From NCBI GenBank assembly GCA_017622635.1, contig JAGAQS010000037.1, positions 1-5,115 of the forward strand: a stretch of DNA of 5,115 bases, given 5' to 3'. The notes under the pieces were generated by a model that was given only the letters and a program-made list of their open reading frames with translations, made no database searches and was not told the origin of the DNA. Both the position numbers and the translations under genes were made by a program. This DNA comes from Ruminococcus sp. GTDB taxonomy: Bacteria; Bacillota; Clostridia; Oscillospirales; Ruminococcaceae. This document shows positions 1-4,365 of the stretch, one piece after another (the first letter of the stretch is position 1; each line of letters starts with the position of its first letter).

Positions 1-283
1 ATAGCTCTCTTAACTGCATGATTTTCTTCCGGAGTAACTCGTTTTCCTCTTTCATCAACTCAACCTGCTGATTAAGAAGTACAAGCTGCTCATCACGGAA
101 CTTGTCTTTCTGCTTCTTACGCTGTCTGAGATTGTAAACTCTCAACGCTGTTTTCTGCCGGTCTGAGAGCTTGCGACAAGCCGGACAATACTTCACGGCA
201 ATGTGTTTGAAATAGTCCGTGCTGTCGTCGTTGGCGTTTGATATGAGAGTACCACACATCTTACAGTACTTGTAATCAGTCAT
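1..283 (-). CDS. Zinc-ribbon / coiled-coil small protein, 3' end cut by window edge
   Basis: About 94 codons are visible from the ATG (283-281), and the frame is still open at base 1. The N-terminal part has two CxxC pairs (C7-K-M-C10 and C33-P-A-C36), the pattern of a structural zinc ribbon. From about residue 60 the chain is rich in K, E, Q and L (QLVLLNQQVELMKEENELL) and should form a coiled coil, so a dimeric DNA- or protein-binding role is possible. The start overlaps the end of the upstream gene by 8 bases. A strong ribosome site, AGGGGAGGG (292-300), lies inside that gene's 3' end, so the two are probably translationally coupled. I do not recognise a named family; the metal-binding role is inferred from cysteine spacing only. 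Confidence 0.8.
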   Translation of the reverse strand, partial: MTDYKYCKMCGTLISNANDDSTDYFKHIAVKYCPACRKLSDRQKTALRVYNLRQRKKQKDKFRDEQLVLLNQQVELMKEENELLRKKIMQLREL

Positions 284-749
284 TGCTACAGCCCTCCCCT
301 ACAGCTTTTTTTCCTGTGAGGACTGTTGTTTTCGTTTTAGTTTTCGTTACACCGTTGCAAAGATACAAATCTTTGATTTCCGAAAGAAGTGCAGTTCTCA
401 TTTTGCGACGGTCCTCCAGTGCGATAGCTAACAGGCGGTTGCTGTGACTGTCATTCCCGTCAATAAGTATCCGGTGCTTGCTGCTCTCACCTACAGCGTT
501 AGGTATTTCAATCTGTATTGCTTTCATGTGCGTGTCATCACAACACTGAATGTCGGTAATGAACTGCTCAAGCTTTTCCAGTTCGTCAACTGCCTGATTC
601 ATTTCACGGACTTTTTCATAGACGGAAACAAATTTCAGGCTGTCAGGGTCGGTGACCTGCTCCCGTTCTCTGTCATCGAGTGATTGACGGTAATCATGAA
701 GCTTCTTTGCAACCGTTCCGACAATCAGCAGATATACAAAAAATTCCAA
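276..749 (-). CDS. Unrecognised 157-aa protein, probable TTG start
   Basis: This is a leftward gene in the small-gene operon; its last 8 bases overlap the next gene. The N-terminus has a short hydrophobic stretch (FFVYLLIVGTVA, residues 3-14), which could be a membrane anchor or simply a buried helix. Residues 20-70 are charged and probably helical, and the tail is Lys/Thr-rich (GVTKTKTKTT). No known domain is recognised. The only start before the conserved-looking body is TTG at 749-747, with an in-frame TGA nine bases upstream and no convincing ribosome site. The first good ATG is near residue 50. The 5' end may therefore have been truncated or replaced when the short + strand unit at 768-883 was acquired. 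A remnant at 3331-3510 resembles its C-terminus. Confidence 0.7.
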   Translation of the reverse strand: MEFFVYLLIVGTVAKKLHDYRQSLDDREREQVTDPDSLKFVSVYEKVREMNQAVDELEKLEQFITDIQCCDDTHMKAIQIEIPNAVGESSKHRILIDGNDSHSNRLLAIALEDRRKMRTALLSEIKDLYLCNGVTKTKTKTTVLTGKKAVGEGCSND

Positions 750-767
750 AAAATTTCACTACTTGTA

Positions 768-796
768 TTGATTTTACAAAGAGAGTGTGCTATAAT
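768..796 (+). promoter_or_regulatory. Sigma-A promoter of putative small RNA
   Basis: TTGATT (768-773), a 17-bp spacer, then TATAAT (791-796). The predicted transcription start is about 803. No protein-coding gene follows on this strand, only a hairpin terminator 40 bases further on. Confidence 0.75.
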
Positions 797-819
797 GAAA
801 TTGTCAAGATACTCTCTTT
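778..819. repeat. 9-bp perfect inverted repeat around the -10 box
   Basis: AAAGAGAGT (778-786) and ACTCTCTTT (811-819) are exact reverse complements, 24 bp apart, flanking the TATAAT and predicted start of the small-RNA promoter. The position suits an operator, but the binding protein is unknown. Confidence 0.6.
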
Positions 820-883
820 AGTGGGAAAGTGTTTTGTGCGGTGCAGATTGCTTGTTCACGGTCAATCTGCATCGCTCTTTTTT
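803..883 (+). ncRNA. Putative small RNA of about 80 nt, antisense-oriented within the operon
   Basis: A near-consensus promoter is followed within about 80 nt by a strong intrinsic terminator. No open frame of useful length or ribosome site lies between them. The transcript runs against the flanking leftward genes and ends in the last codons of the DUF6075-like gene. Apart from the terminator, the 5' part can form a small CUUU/AAAG hairpin around 816-829. I do not recognise a known RNA family. A control role, such as antisense control of the operon or pairing with an mRNA of the element, is inferred from position only. Confidence 0.6.
838..883 (+). terminator. Rho-independent terminator of the small RNA
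   Basis: The stem GCGGTGCAGATTG (838-850) pairs with CAATCTGCATCGC (863-875) over 13 bp with one G-U pair and a 12-base loop. TCTTTTTT follows at 876-883. The G-U pair forms, and the T run follows, only on the + strand, so it terminates rightward transcription. Confidence 0.85.
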
Positions 884-1295
884 ATTCCCGTTCGTTTTCA
901 TTGGTGTACTCCGGATAACGAATTTTCACGGCTTCCCAGTAGTACGGAGCGTATTCACAACAGAAAATGTCTGATACTGAATATTTTCTGCTTGGTAACT
1001 CCACTTCATAGCCGTCTTTATTCGTATAGGTTTCGCCGTCACTACAGTTTTCACCGTTCCATAGGTTGAACGCCAAGCGTGTGGTTTTCAGGCTTGTTCC
1101 GGTCTGCCAGCATTTGTTAAGGCATTCAGGTCTGATGAACTGTCTTTTAAAGTCGAATATTTCTTCAACATGGTTTCTGCATACGCTGTCAAGGGCTATC
1201 AGATAGGCAACAGGGGTGTAGTATACATCTTTGCTCCCCATTTTCTGCATGATTACCCAGAACAGAGTTTCATGGTATTCGTCTCTGAATTTCAT
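882..1295 (-). CDS. DUF6075-like protein
   Basis: This 137-aa protein reads from ATG (1295-1293) and has an AGAGGA ribosome site about 11 bases upstream. Two blocks resemble, from memory, the uncharacterised clostridial family DUF6075: an N-terminal FRDEYHE segment, a central WQTGTSLKTTRLAFNLWNG (residues 63-81), and a C-terminal block 111-130 containing YAPYYWEA and RYPEY. These proteins are small, probably cytoplasmic and common in mobile elements; no biochemical role is known to me. The length is normal for the family and no defect is visible. It starts 6 bases after the full-length frame of the upstream broken gene, consistent with a tight operon. The 3' end meets the terminator of the convergent small RNA. 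Confidence 0.75.
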   Translation of the reverse strand: MKFRDEYHETLFWVIMQKMGSKDVYYTPVAYLIALDSVCRNHVEEIFDFKRQFIRPECLNKCWQTGTSLKTTRLAFNLWNGENCSDGETYTNKDGYEVELPSRKYSVSDIFCCEYAPYYWEAVKIRYPEYTNENERE

Positions 1296-1301
1296 TAAAA
1301 A

Positions 1302-1553
1302 TCATTCCTCTCTCATTACTGCATCAAACGTCCCTTGTATTGCACGTATAAATAGCGTACGTTCTGCAAGGTCATATTTGTCAAGCATTTTTTTCAGCTT
1401 TTCTTTTTCTTAAGGTTCCCACGGTTCGTTAATGCCGTTGTCATCAAGAAACTTAAAGCCTATCCACATTTCCGGAATCACTATGTAATAACCGGCTTTT
1501 GCGTGCTGAGTTTTTTCGGTGTACTCTTTCATGTATTCCCAGTACCTTTTCAT
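1302..1553 (-). pseudogene. Small gene split by an in-frame TAA (47 + 35 codons)
   Basis: The ATG at 1553-1551, with GGCGGTG upstream, opens a frame of 47 codons (starting MKRYWEYMKEYTEKT, with IPEMWIGFKFLDDNG later). It stops at TAA (1412-1410). The same frame then continues for 35 codons (EKEKLKKMLDKYDLAERTLF onward) to a TGA at 1304-1302, 6 bases before the next start. The continued part has protein-like composition and no ribosome site of its own. The simplest reading is one ancestral 83-residue protein with a Glu (GAA) to TAA change at codon 48. Alternatives are a functional 47-aa protein, or a separate 28-aa product from the ATG at 1386-1384. Function is unknown. Confidence 0.65.
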
Positions 1554-1684
1554 GTTTTCACCGCCTTTCAGTTAGTGTCATAAATTTGCGACATTTTGCT
1601 TTAGCTTGTGCCACTCTCGCCCCGTTCGCCCTGCTACTGTTTCCAGTTCTCAGACGTTCCGGCGGTTGCTGTGTATTCCTGCTG
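1554..1684 (-). other. Gap with a +1-frame open stretch after the 58-aa gene
   Basis: No gene with a convincing start is visible here. On the leftward strand, the frame +1 to the upstream 58-aa gene is open from inside that gene to a TGA at 1560-1558, only 4 bases before the next ATG. It encodes a basic tail ending AKAKCRKFMTLTERR. It could be the lost C-terminus of a frameshifted longer gene, or chance. The stretch appears more GC-rich than its surroundings and shares GCCGGAACGTC with the region near 2953-2963. Confidence 0.35.
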
Positions 1685-1861
1685 TCAGTCCTTTCCTTTT
1701 TTCTTTGCTGAATTTGCTATTATCTGTGTAGTGATTATAGTATTTATGCATATATTGCAAATCATCTCTATGCCAGATAATGCAATCTGCTGATATTCAG
1801 GCGGAAGATTGTCATAAATTCGGCGTGCTTCCTGCATATCGCTTAACTGAATTTCTTTCAT
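1685..1861 (-). CDS. 58-aa hypothetical protein, first gene of the leftward operon
   Basis: ATG (1861-1859) is preceded by the ribosome site AAGGTG (1872-1867), 5 bases away, and lies about 65 bases downstream of the predicted start from the leftward promoter. The product begins MKEIQLSDMQEARRIYDNLP, contains a helical stretch with two cysteines (MICNICINTIITTQ, residues 33-46), and ends in a lysine-rich tail. It is short and I do not recognise a family. As first gene behind an operator-controlled promoter it occupies the place of an early or antagonist gene in phage-like switches, but nothing in the sequence proves that. The lysine-coding A-rich end (AAAGAAAAAAGGAAAGG) is a likely place for indels, and an open +1 frame continues beyond the stop. 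Confidence 0.6.
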   Translation of the reverse strand: MKEIQLSDMQEARRIYDNLPPEYQQIALSGIEMICNICINTIITTQIIANSAKKKGKD

Positions 1862-1905
1862 TTACTCACCTTCTTTCAATTGTCAAGTTACTTTTATGTT
1901 TTTTT

Positions 1906-2057
1906 GTTTCATTACGGCTAATAACATAATATATTATAAGCCAAAAGGAAACAAATGTCAATATGTGTAATAGCCAAATCGAAACATTTATTATTGTTTA
2001 TTATGTCAAAAAGAAACTAAATTTAAAAACTTATTGACAAAAGTTTCAGTTTGACGT
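1906..2057. promoter_or_regulatory. Five-copy 15-bp operator array between divergent promoters
   Basis: Five 15-mers share the pattern NNG(C/T)C-N5-GAAAC: TAGCCGTAATGAAAC (- strand, 1906-1920), AAGCCAAAAGGAAAC (+, 1938-1952), TAGCCAAATCGAAAC (+, 1971-1985), ATGTCAAAAAGAAAC (+, 2003-2017) and ACGTCAAACTGAAAC (- strand, 2043-2057). The first four start 32-33 bp apart, about three helical turns, and the outer two are inverted relative to the middle three. Copies 2 and 5 lie in the -35/-10 spacers of the leftward and rightward promoters. The adjacent XRE protein is the obvious candidate ligand; that link is inferred. Confidence 0.8.
1933..1961 (-). promoter_or_regulatory. Divergent consensus promoter of the leftward operon
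   Basis: Read leftward: TTGACA (1961-1956), a 17-bp spacer, TATAAT (1938-1933). Predicted start is near 1926. An operator copy (1938-1952) fills most of the spacer, so bound repressor would block polymerase. Confidence 0.85.
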
Positions 2058-2062
2058 ATAAT
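2034..2062 (+). promoter_or_regulatory. Consensus promoter of the XRE repressor gene
   Basis: TTGACA (2034-2039), a 17-bp spacer, TATAAT (2057-2062). An inverted operator copy (2043-2057) fills the spacer, suggesting autorepression. Confidence 0.88.
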
Positions 2063-2087
2063 TAATTATAAGAGGAGGTGCAGAAAA

Positions 2088-2516
2088 ATGATTGCTGATA
2101 TATTAAAAATATTAAGACAACAGCACAATTACACTCTGCAACAGGTAGCCGACGGAATTAATGTAAATGCGTCAACTTATAAAAACTATGAATATGGTCG
2201 CAGAGAGCCAGACCTTGAAACAACATCTAAAATTGCTGACTTCTATGGCGTGACAACTGATTTTCTTTTAGGACGTGACCCATCACAAACCAATGACTTA
2301 AATTCAATGGTTGACAGTATTTTCAATAGGTGTGGTACTCTGCCTGAAAATATGCGTAATATTGTATCTGAATTTCTTTTAAAGGTTGTGGAAGAATCCC
2401 AAAAGGAGCAGGACAAGGCAAAGAAGCAGCGGCACGTCGAACGTCTCGGAGACATTGAGGACACACGAGAGCAGGAAGAGCAGGCAAAAGGCGACGCAGA
2501 AACATCTTGTGCATAA
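2088..2516 (+). CDS. XRE/Cro-CI family transcriptional repressor
   Basis: This 142-aa protein starts at ATG 2088, nine bases after AGGAGG (2073-2078). Residues 4-62 form a typical HTH_3 domain: LKILRQQHNYTLQQVADGIN, then the recognition region NASTYKNYEYGRREPD and the closing helix IADFYGVTTDFLLGRD. The middle (about 70-105) is helical and probably dimerises. The tail from about 104 is highly charged (K, E, Q, R), unlike the peptidase domain of LexA/CI-type repressors, so RecA-stimulated self-cleavage is unlikely. It should bind the five upstream operators and control both its own promoter and the divergent operon. It resembles phage or ICE immunity repressors. The family assignment is firm; the targets are inferred. 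Confidence 0.92.
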   Translation: MIADILKILRQQHNYTLQQVADGINVNASTYKNYEYGRREPDLETTSKIADFYGVTTDFLLGRDPSQTNDLNSMVDSIFNRCGTLPENMRNIVSEFLLKVVEESQKEQDKAKKQRHVERLGDIEDTREQEEQAKGDAETSCA

Positions 2517-2530
2517 CATACCGATAATGA

Positions 2531-2569
2531 AAAAATCCGTCCGGCAGAACGTCGGGCGGATTTTTTTTT
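2531..2569 (+). terminator. Intrinsic terminator after the XRE gene
   Basis: AATCCGTCCGGC (2534-2545) pairs with GTCGGGCGGATT (2551-2562) over 12 bp, including two G-U pairs, with a 5-base loop and nine T's (2561-2569). The A-run on the left could allow weak termination from the other side as well. Confidence 0.9.
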
Positions 2570-2590
2570 CATTTTTATTTTCTGATTTGG

Positions 2591-2796
2591 TGGGATAATA
2601 AGGATAATAATAAGAGAATCAGCTATATACAGGCAAAAAATCAACGGTTTAAAAACAGGATATTAATGGGATATAAATAAATCAAAATGGGATATTAATA
2701 TTTTTTATCCCATGAATTATAATATTATCCTATTAATATCCCATTGAAAAAACCTTATAAAATAGCCAATTAATTATTATTATCCTTTTTATCCCA
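2591..2796. repeat. Symmetric cluster of six TGGGATA motifs
   Basis: TGGGATA occurs on the + strand at 2591, 2667 and 2688, then inverted (TATCCCA) at 2706, 2737 and 2790. Two nested inverted repeats contain them. The inner one is AATGGGATATTAATA (2686-2700) against TATTAATATCCCATT (2731-2745), perfect over 15 bp. The outer one pairs about 24 bases from 2591 with the complement ending at 2796, nearly perfect. Shorter AGGATA copies lie between. The very AT-rich setting resembles an iteron-type origin or a multi-site protein-binding locus, but no replication gene is in the window. No gene is visible from 2570 to 3077. Confidence 0.65.
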
Positions 2797-2831
2797 TAGT
2801 TTTCAAAAATGAAAAGTAAAAAAAATCATTC

Positions 2832-2911
2832 CGGAGCAGGATAAGCAATAATATTTCTGTTTCCGTTCTGCCTGCTCCGCTCTGGTAGCCGTGCTTGCTC
2901 TCTGATGCACG
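2832..2911. repeat. Hairpin repeat, copy 1
   Basis: CGGAGCAGG (2832-2840) and CCTGCTCCG (2871-2879) form a perfect 9-bp inverted repeat with a 30-base loop, followed by TGATGCACG (2903-2911). On the leftward strand a run of eight T's follows the stem after a few bases, so this copy could act as a terminator in that direction. Related copies lie at 3515-3577 and 4366-4452. Confidence 0.65.
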
Positions 2912-3042
2912 CCCACTGAATAAATTTTACATGAATTTAACAAAAGGCTGCTGACGTTCCGGCTCTTGCTCTTACTGTTGTATCAATTCTGATTAGAAAA
3001 ATACAACTCAATGCAGACAAATAGACAATTATCAGAAAACCG

Positions 3043-3071
3043 TTGAAAAACTCCGCTGAATATGATATGAT
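3043..3071 (+). promoter_or_regulatory. Promoter of the 3102-3311 gene
   Basis: TTGAAA (3043-3048), a 17-bp spacer, TATGAT (3066-3071). Predicted start is near 3078, which argues against the ATG at 3084 as the translation start. Confidence 0.65.
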
Positions 3072-3101
3072 TATTGTAAAAATATGAATGGAGGTAAAAG
3101 T

Positions 3102-3311
3102 GTGGAGATAGCTAATAACGACATTTCCGGAAATACTATTGACATTGATTGTAGTAATATTGGAAACGTGGGGAATATTACAGCGGATACAGTTAATATC
3201 AATATACAGTCATATGGCATATTATCGGAATTTATTTCATATATGAATGCTTTGCCACTTGAAAAGCAGGTTAAAATAATGCAGTTTGCACTTAAGCAAA
3301 AGAATAACTGA
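3102..3311 (+). CDS. Small unrecognised protein (69 aa, GTG start)
   Basis: The frame is open from an ATG at 3084, but that codon has no ribosome site and lies only about 6 bases from the predicted transcript start. GGAGGT (3090-3095) is placed 6 bases before an in-frame GTG at 3102, which I take as the start. The N-terminal half is rich in Asn, Ile, Asp and Gly (NNDISGNTIDIDCSNIG, then GNITADTVNINI) and looks like short beta strands. The C-terminal half is helical (LSEFISYMNALPLEKQVKIM), similar in style to the tail of some XRE-type regulators, but no HTH is present. I do not recognise a family. It is transcribed alone. Confidence 0.65.
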   Translation: MEIANNDISGNTIDIDCSNIGNVGNITADTVNINIQSYGILSEFISYMNALPLEKQVKIMQFALKQKNN

Positions 3312-3321
3312 ATAAGTAATT

Positions 3322-3343
3322 AATGTATAACAAGATATACATT
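3322..3343. repeat. Palindrome (8-6-8), with an inverted copy at 4310-4328
   Basis: AATGTATA and TATACATT flank a 6-base centre just after the 3102-3311 gene. The last 19 bases, GTATAACAAGATATACATT (3325-3343), recur exactly as the reverse complement at 4310-4328, upstream of the toxin-antitoxin promoter. No T-run follows, so it is more like a protein-binding site than a terminator. Confidence 0.6.
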
Positions 3344-3510
3344 CATTCAAGTTTCTGTACCTGCTCCACTGTCTCGAACTGTTAGAAAAAATTAAAGACG
3401 GTGTAACGAAAACTGAAACGGAAGCGACTGCAAAGACCTTAATAAATAGGGCAGGGGACTTGAAAATAAATTCACAATTGAATGCTATTCTTTGTCGGTT
3501 CTCGCTCTGA
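3331..3510 (+). pseudogene. Remnant resembling the C-terminus of the 276-749 protein
   Basis: This is a 59-codon open frame with no usable start codon or ribosome site. It encodes LLEKIKDGVTKTETEATAKT, against LLSEIKD-LYLCN-GVTKTKTKTT in the 276-749 protein. The DNA agrees as well: ACGGTGTAACGAAAACT (3398-3414) matches the complement of 339-355 exactly and in the same codon register, and the next differences are A/G changes turning Lys into Glu. It looks like a fragment of a diverged paralogue lacking five residues, in the opposite orientation. Chance similarity cannot be fully excluded. Confidence 0.45.
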
Positions 3511-3514
3511 TTGC

Positions 3515-3577
3515 TGTGATGCACGACCAAAGAACACGGAGCAGGTAAAAACACTATGGTTTCTCCTGCTCCGTGTT
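3515..3577. repeat. Hairpin repeat, copy 2
   Basis: TGTGATGCACGAC (3515-3527) is followed by a perfect 13-bp hairpin: AACACGGAGCAGG (3533-3545) and CCTGCTCCGTGTT (3565-3577), loop 19. It lies 3 bases after the antitoxin stop and may cap that transcript, though only a weak T run (TTCTTT) follows on the leftward strand. TATGGTT then CCTGCTCCGT is shared with copy 3. Confidence 0.7.
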
Positions 3578-3580
3578 TGA

Positions 3581-3859
3581 TTATTTCGGTACAAATTCAA
3601 GTTTAAGTGTCATATTCATTGCTTCTGCAAGTTTCTGTAATGTTTTTATGGACGGATTGCCGTTGCCGTTCTCAAGTTTGCTGATATCTCCCTGTGCAAT
3701 TCCTGTACGGTTTGATAACTCTTTCTGAGTAAGTCCGGATTTCTTTCTTGCATCAATCATAGCCTGAATAATAACAAATTCAGGTTTCATTGCCTCGTAC
3801 TCCTTGCGAAATTCCTCGTCCTGTAACTGTTCGTTAAGCAAAATATCAAACTCATTCAT
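3581..3859 (-). CDS. higA: HigA-type XRE antitoxin
   Basis: This 92-aa protein overlaps the toxin's end by 8 bases (shared ATGAATGA), so the two are probably coupled. Its ribosome site AAAGGAG (3876-3870) lies in the toxin gene. Residues about 34-88 form an HTH_3 domain (ARKKSGLTQKELSNRTG, IAQGDISKLENG, then NPSIKTLQKLAEAMN). The N-terminal 30 residues are acidic and helical and are a candidate toxin-binding segment. The expected role is to neutralise the adjacent toxin and, with it, repress the operon by binding the palindrome at 4233-4256. Order (toxin first) and domain type match HigBA systems; the exact subfamily is inferred. Confidence 0.88.
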   Translation of the reverse strand: MNEFDILLNEQLQDEEFRKEYEAMKPEFVIIQAMIDARKKSGLTQKELSNRTGIAQGDISKLENGNGNPSIKTLQKLAEAMNMTLKLEFVPK

Positions 3860-4217
3860 TTTCTTCCTGCTCCTTTCTCTGCAAATAGTCTGCTCTGTAC
3901 TCCTTAGCTCTTTTTATTTCGCTGGACGGTGTTTTCTGTGTTTTTTTCACAAAGCCGTTTGTCAATATTATCTTGTTACCGACAATAAAGAAATACAGAA
4001 CTCTTGTAATGTTACTTCCTACTTTAGCCCGTAATTCAAATATACCGTCTCCCAGTGATTTTGAATACGGTTCTCGCAAATCGTGTCCGTTCTCCCTGAG
4101 AATATCAATAGTAAGAAACATTTTCGCCATCATTTTTTTATCAAGTGACAACAGAAAATTTTTTACTGGTTTTGACCCGTCAGCTTTCTGATAAAATATT
4201 ATTTCAAATTTTGCCAT
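3852..4217 (-). CDS. higB: HigB-type toxin (RelE superfamily, phage Gp49-like)
   Basis: This 121-aa protein starts at ATG 4217-4215, with AGGAG (4228-4224) six bases upstream. It matches the pattern of the Gp49-like family (DUF891): FEIIFYQKADGSKPVKNFL at the start, KSLGDGIFELRAKVG (residues 53-67), the core strand ITRVLYFFIVGNKIILTNGF (70-89), and the basic KKTQKTP that follows. Proteins of this type are ribosome-dependent mRNA interferases that cut translated messages. Arg63, Arg72 and Lys91/Lys92 are candidates for the catalytic/RNA-contact residues by analogy. The length is normal and no defect is visible, so the toxin looks intact. It is first in a two-gene operon with its antitoxin. Confidence 0.88.
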   Translation of the reverse strand: MAKFEIIFYQKADGSKPVKNFLLSLDKKMMAKMFLTIDILRENGHDLREPYSKSLGDGIFELRAKVGSNITRVLYFFIVGNKIILTNGFVKKTQKTPSSEIKRAKEYRADYLQRKEQEENE

Positions 4218-4232
4218 TTGTTACTCCTGTCA

Positions 4233-4285
4233 AAATATAGTTTATATCCTATATTTATTATATACTGAAAAATTCAATCTGTCAA
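4233..4285 (-). promoter_or_regulatory. Toxin-antitoxin promoter with overlapping palindromic operator
   Basis: Read leftward: TTGACA (4285-4280), a 17-bp spacer, TATAAT (4262-4257); predicted start near 4250. Directly after the -10 box an 8-8-8 palindrome, AAATATAG and CTATATTT (4233-4256), covers the start site. It is the likely binding site for the antitoxin or the complex. Confidence 0.85.
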
Positions 4286-4309
4286 CGATTTTTTCAAAAA
4301 ATTTCTTTC

Positions 4310-4328
4310 AATGTATATCTTGTTATAC
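4310..4328. repeat. Inverted copy of the 3325-3343 repeat
   Basis: AATGTATATCTTGTTATAC is the exact reverse complement of 3325-3343. It lies 24 bp upstream of the -35 box of the toxin-antitoxin promoter, so it could be an upstream binding site. Together the two copies bracket the cassette. Confidence 0.6.
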
Positions 4329-4365
4329 TTTCATCGTCGATTCTGTACCATATTGTATATGTAAA

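Noticed and set aside
444..1069. Two + strand open frames (444-683 and 680-1069) opposite the leftward operon
   Set aside because: They lie antisense to better-supported leftward genes, lack ribosome sites, and the second runs through the small-RNA promoter and terminator.
1302..1386. Independent 28-aa gene starting at ATG 1386-1384
   Set aside because: No ribosome site precedes it, and the same frame is open back to the TAA, so it is better explained as the 3' part of the split gene.
1690..1710. Programmed frameshift on the A-rich run at the end of the 58-aa gene
   Set aside because: The A AAA AAG heptamer is not in the zero-frame phase needed for -1 slippage, and the open downstream frame is +1; a plain indel is the simpler idea.
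1499..1793. Overlapping + strand frames rich in Cys/Phe/Ser
   Set aside because: Low-complexity hydrophobic translation, antisense to the operon's small genes, with no promoter or ribosome site.
2243..2644. Leftward frames opposite the XRE gene and across its terminator
   Set aside because: They are antisense shadows of a well-supported HTH gene and cross a strong terminator hairpin.
3102..3343. The 3322-3343 palindrome as terminator of the 69-aa gene
   Set aside because: The arms are AT-only apart from one G-C pair and no T run follows, so it would be a poor terminator.
3237..3554. Leftward 105-codon frame
   Set aside because: Overlaps the 69-aa gene, the remnant and hairpin copy 2 in antisense, with no ribosome site; the apparent protein comes from complementing other sequences.
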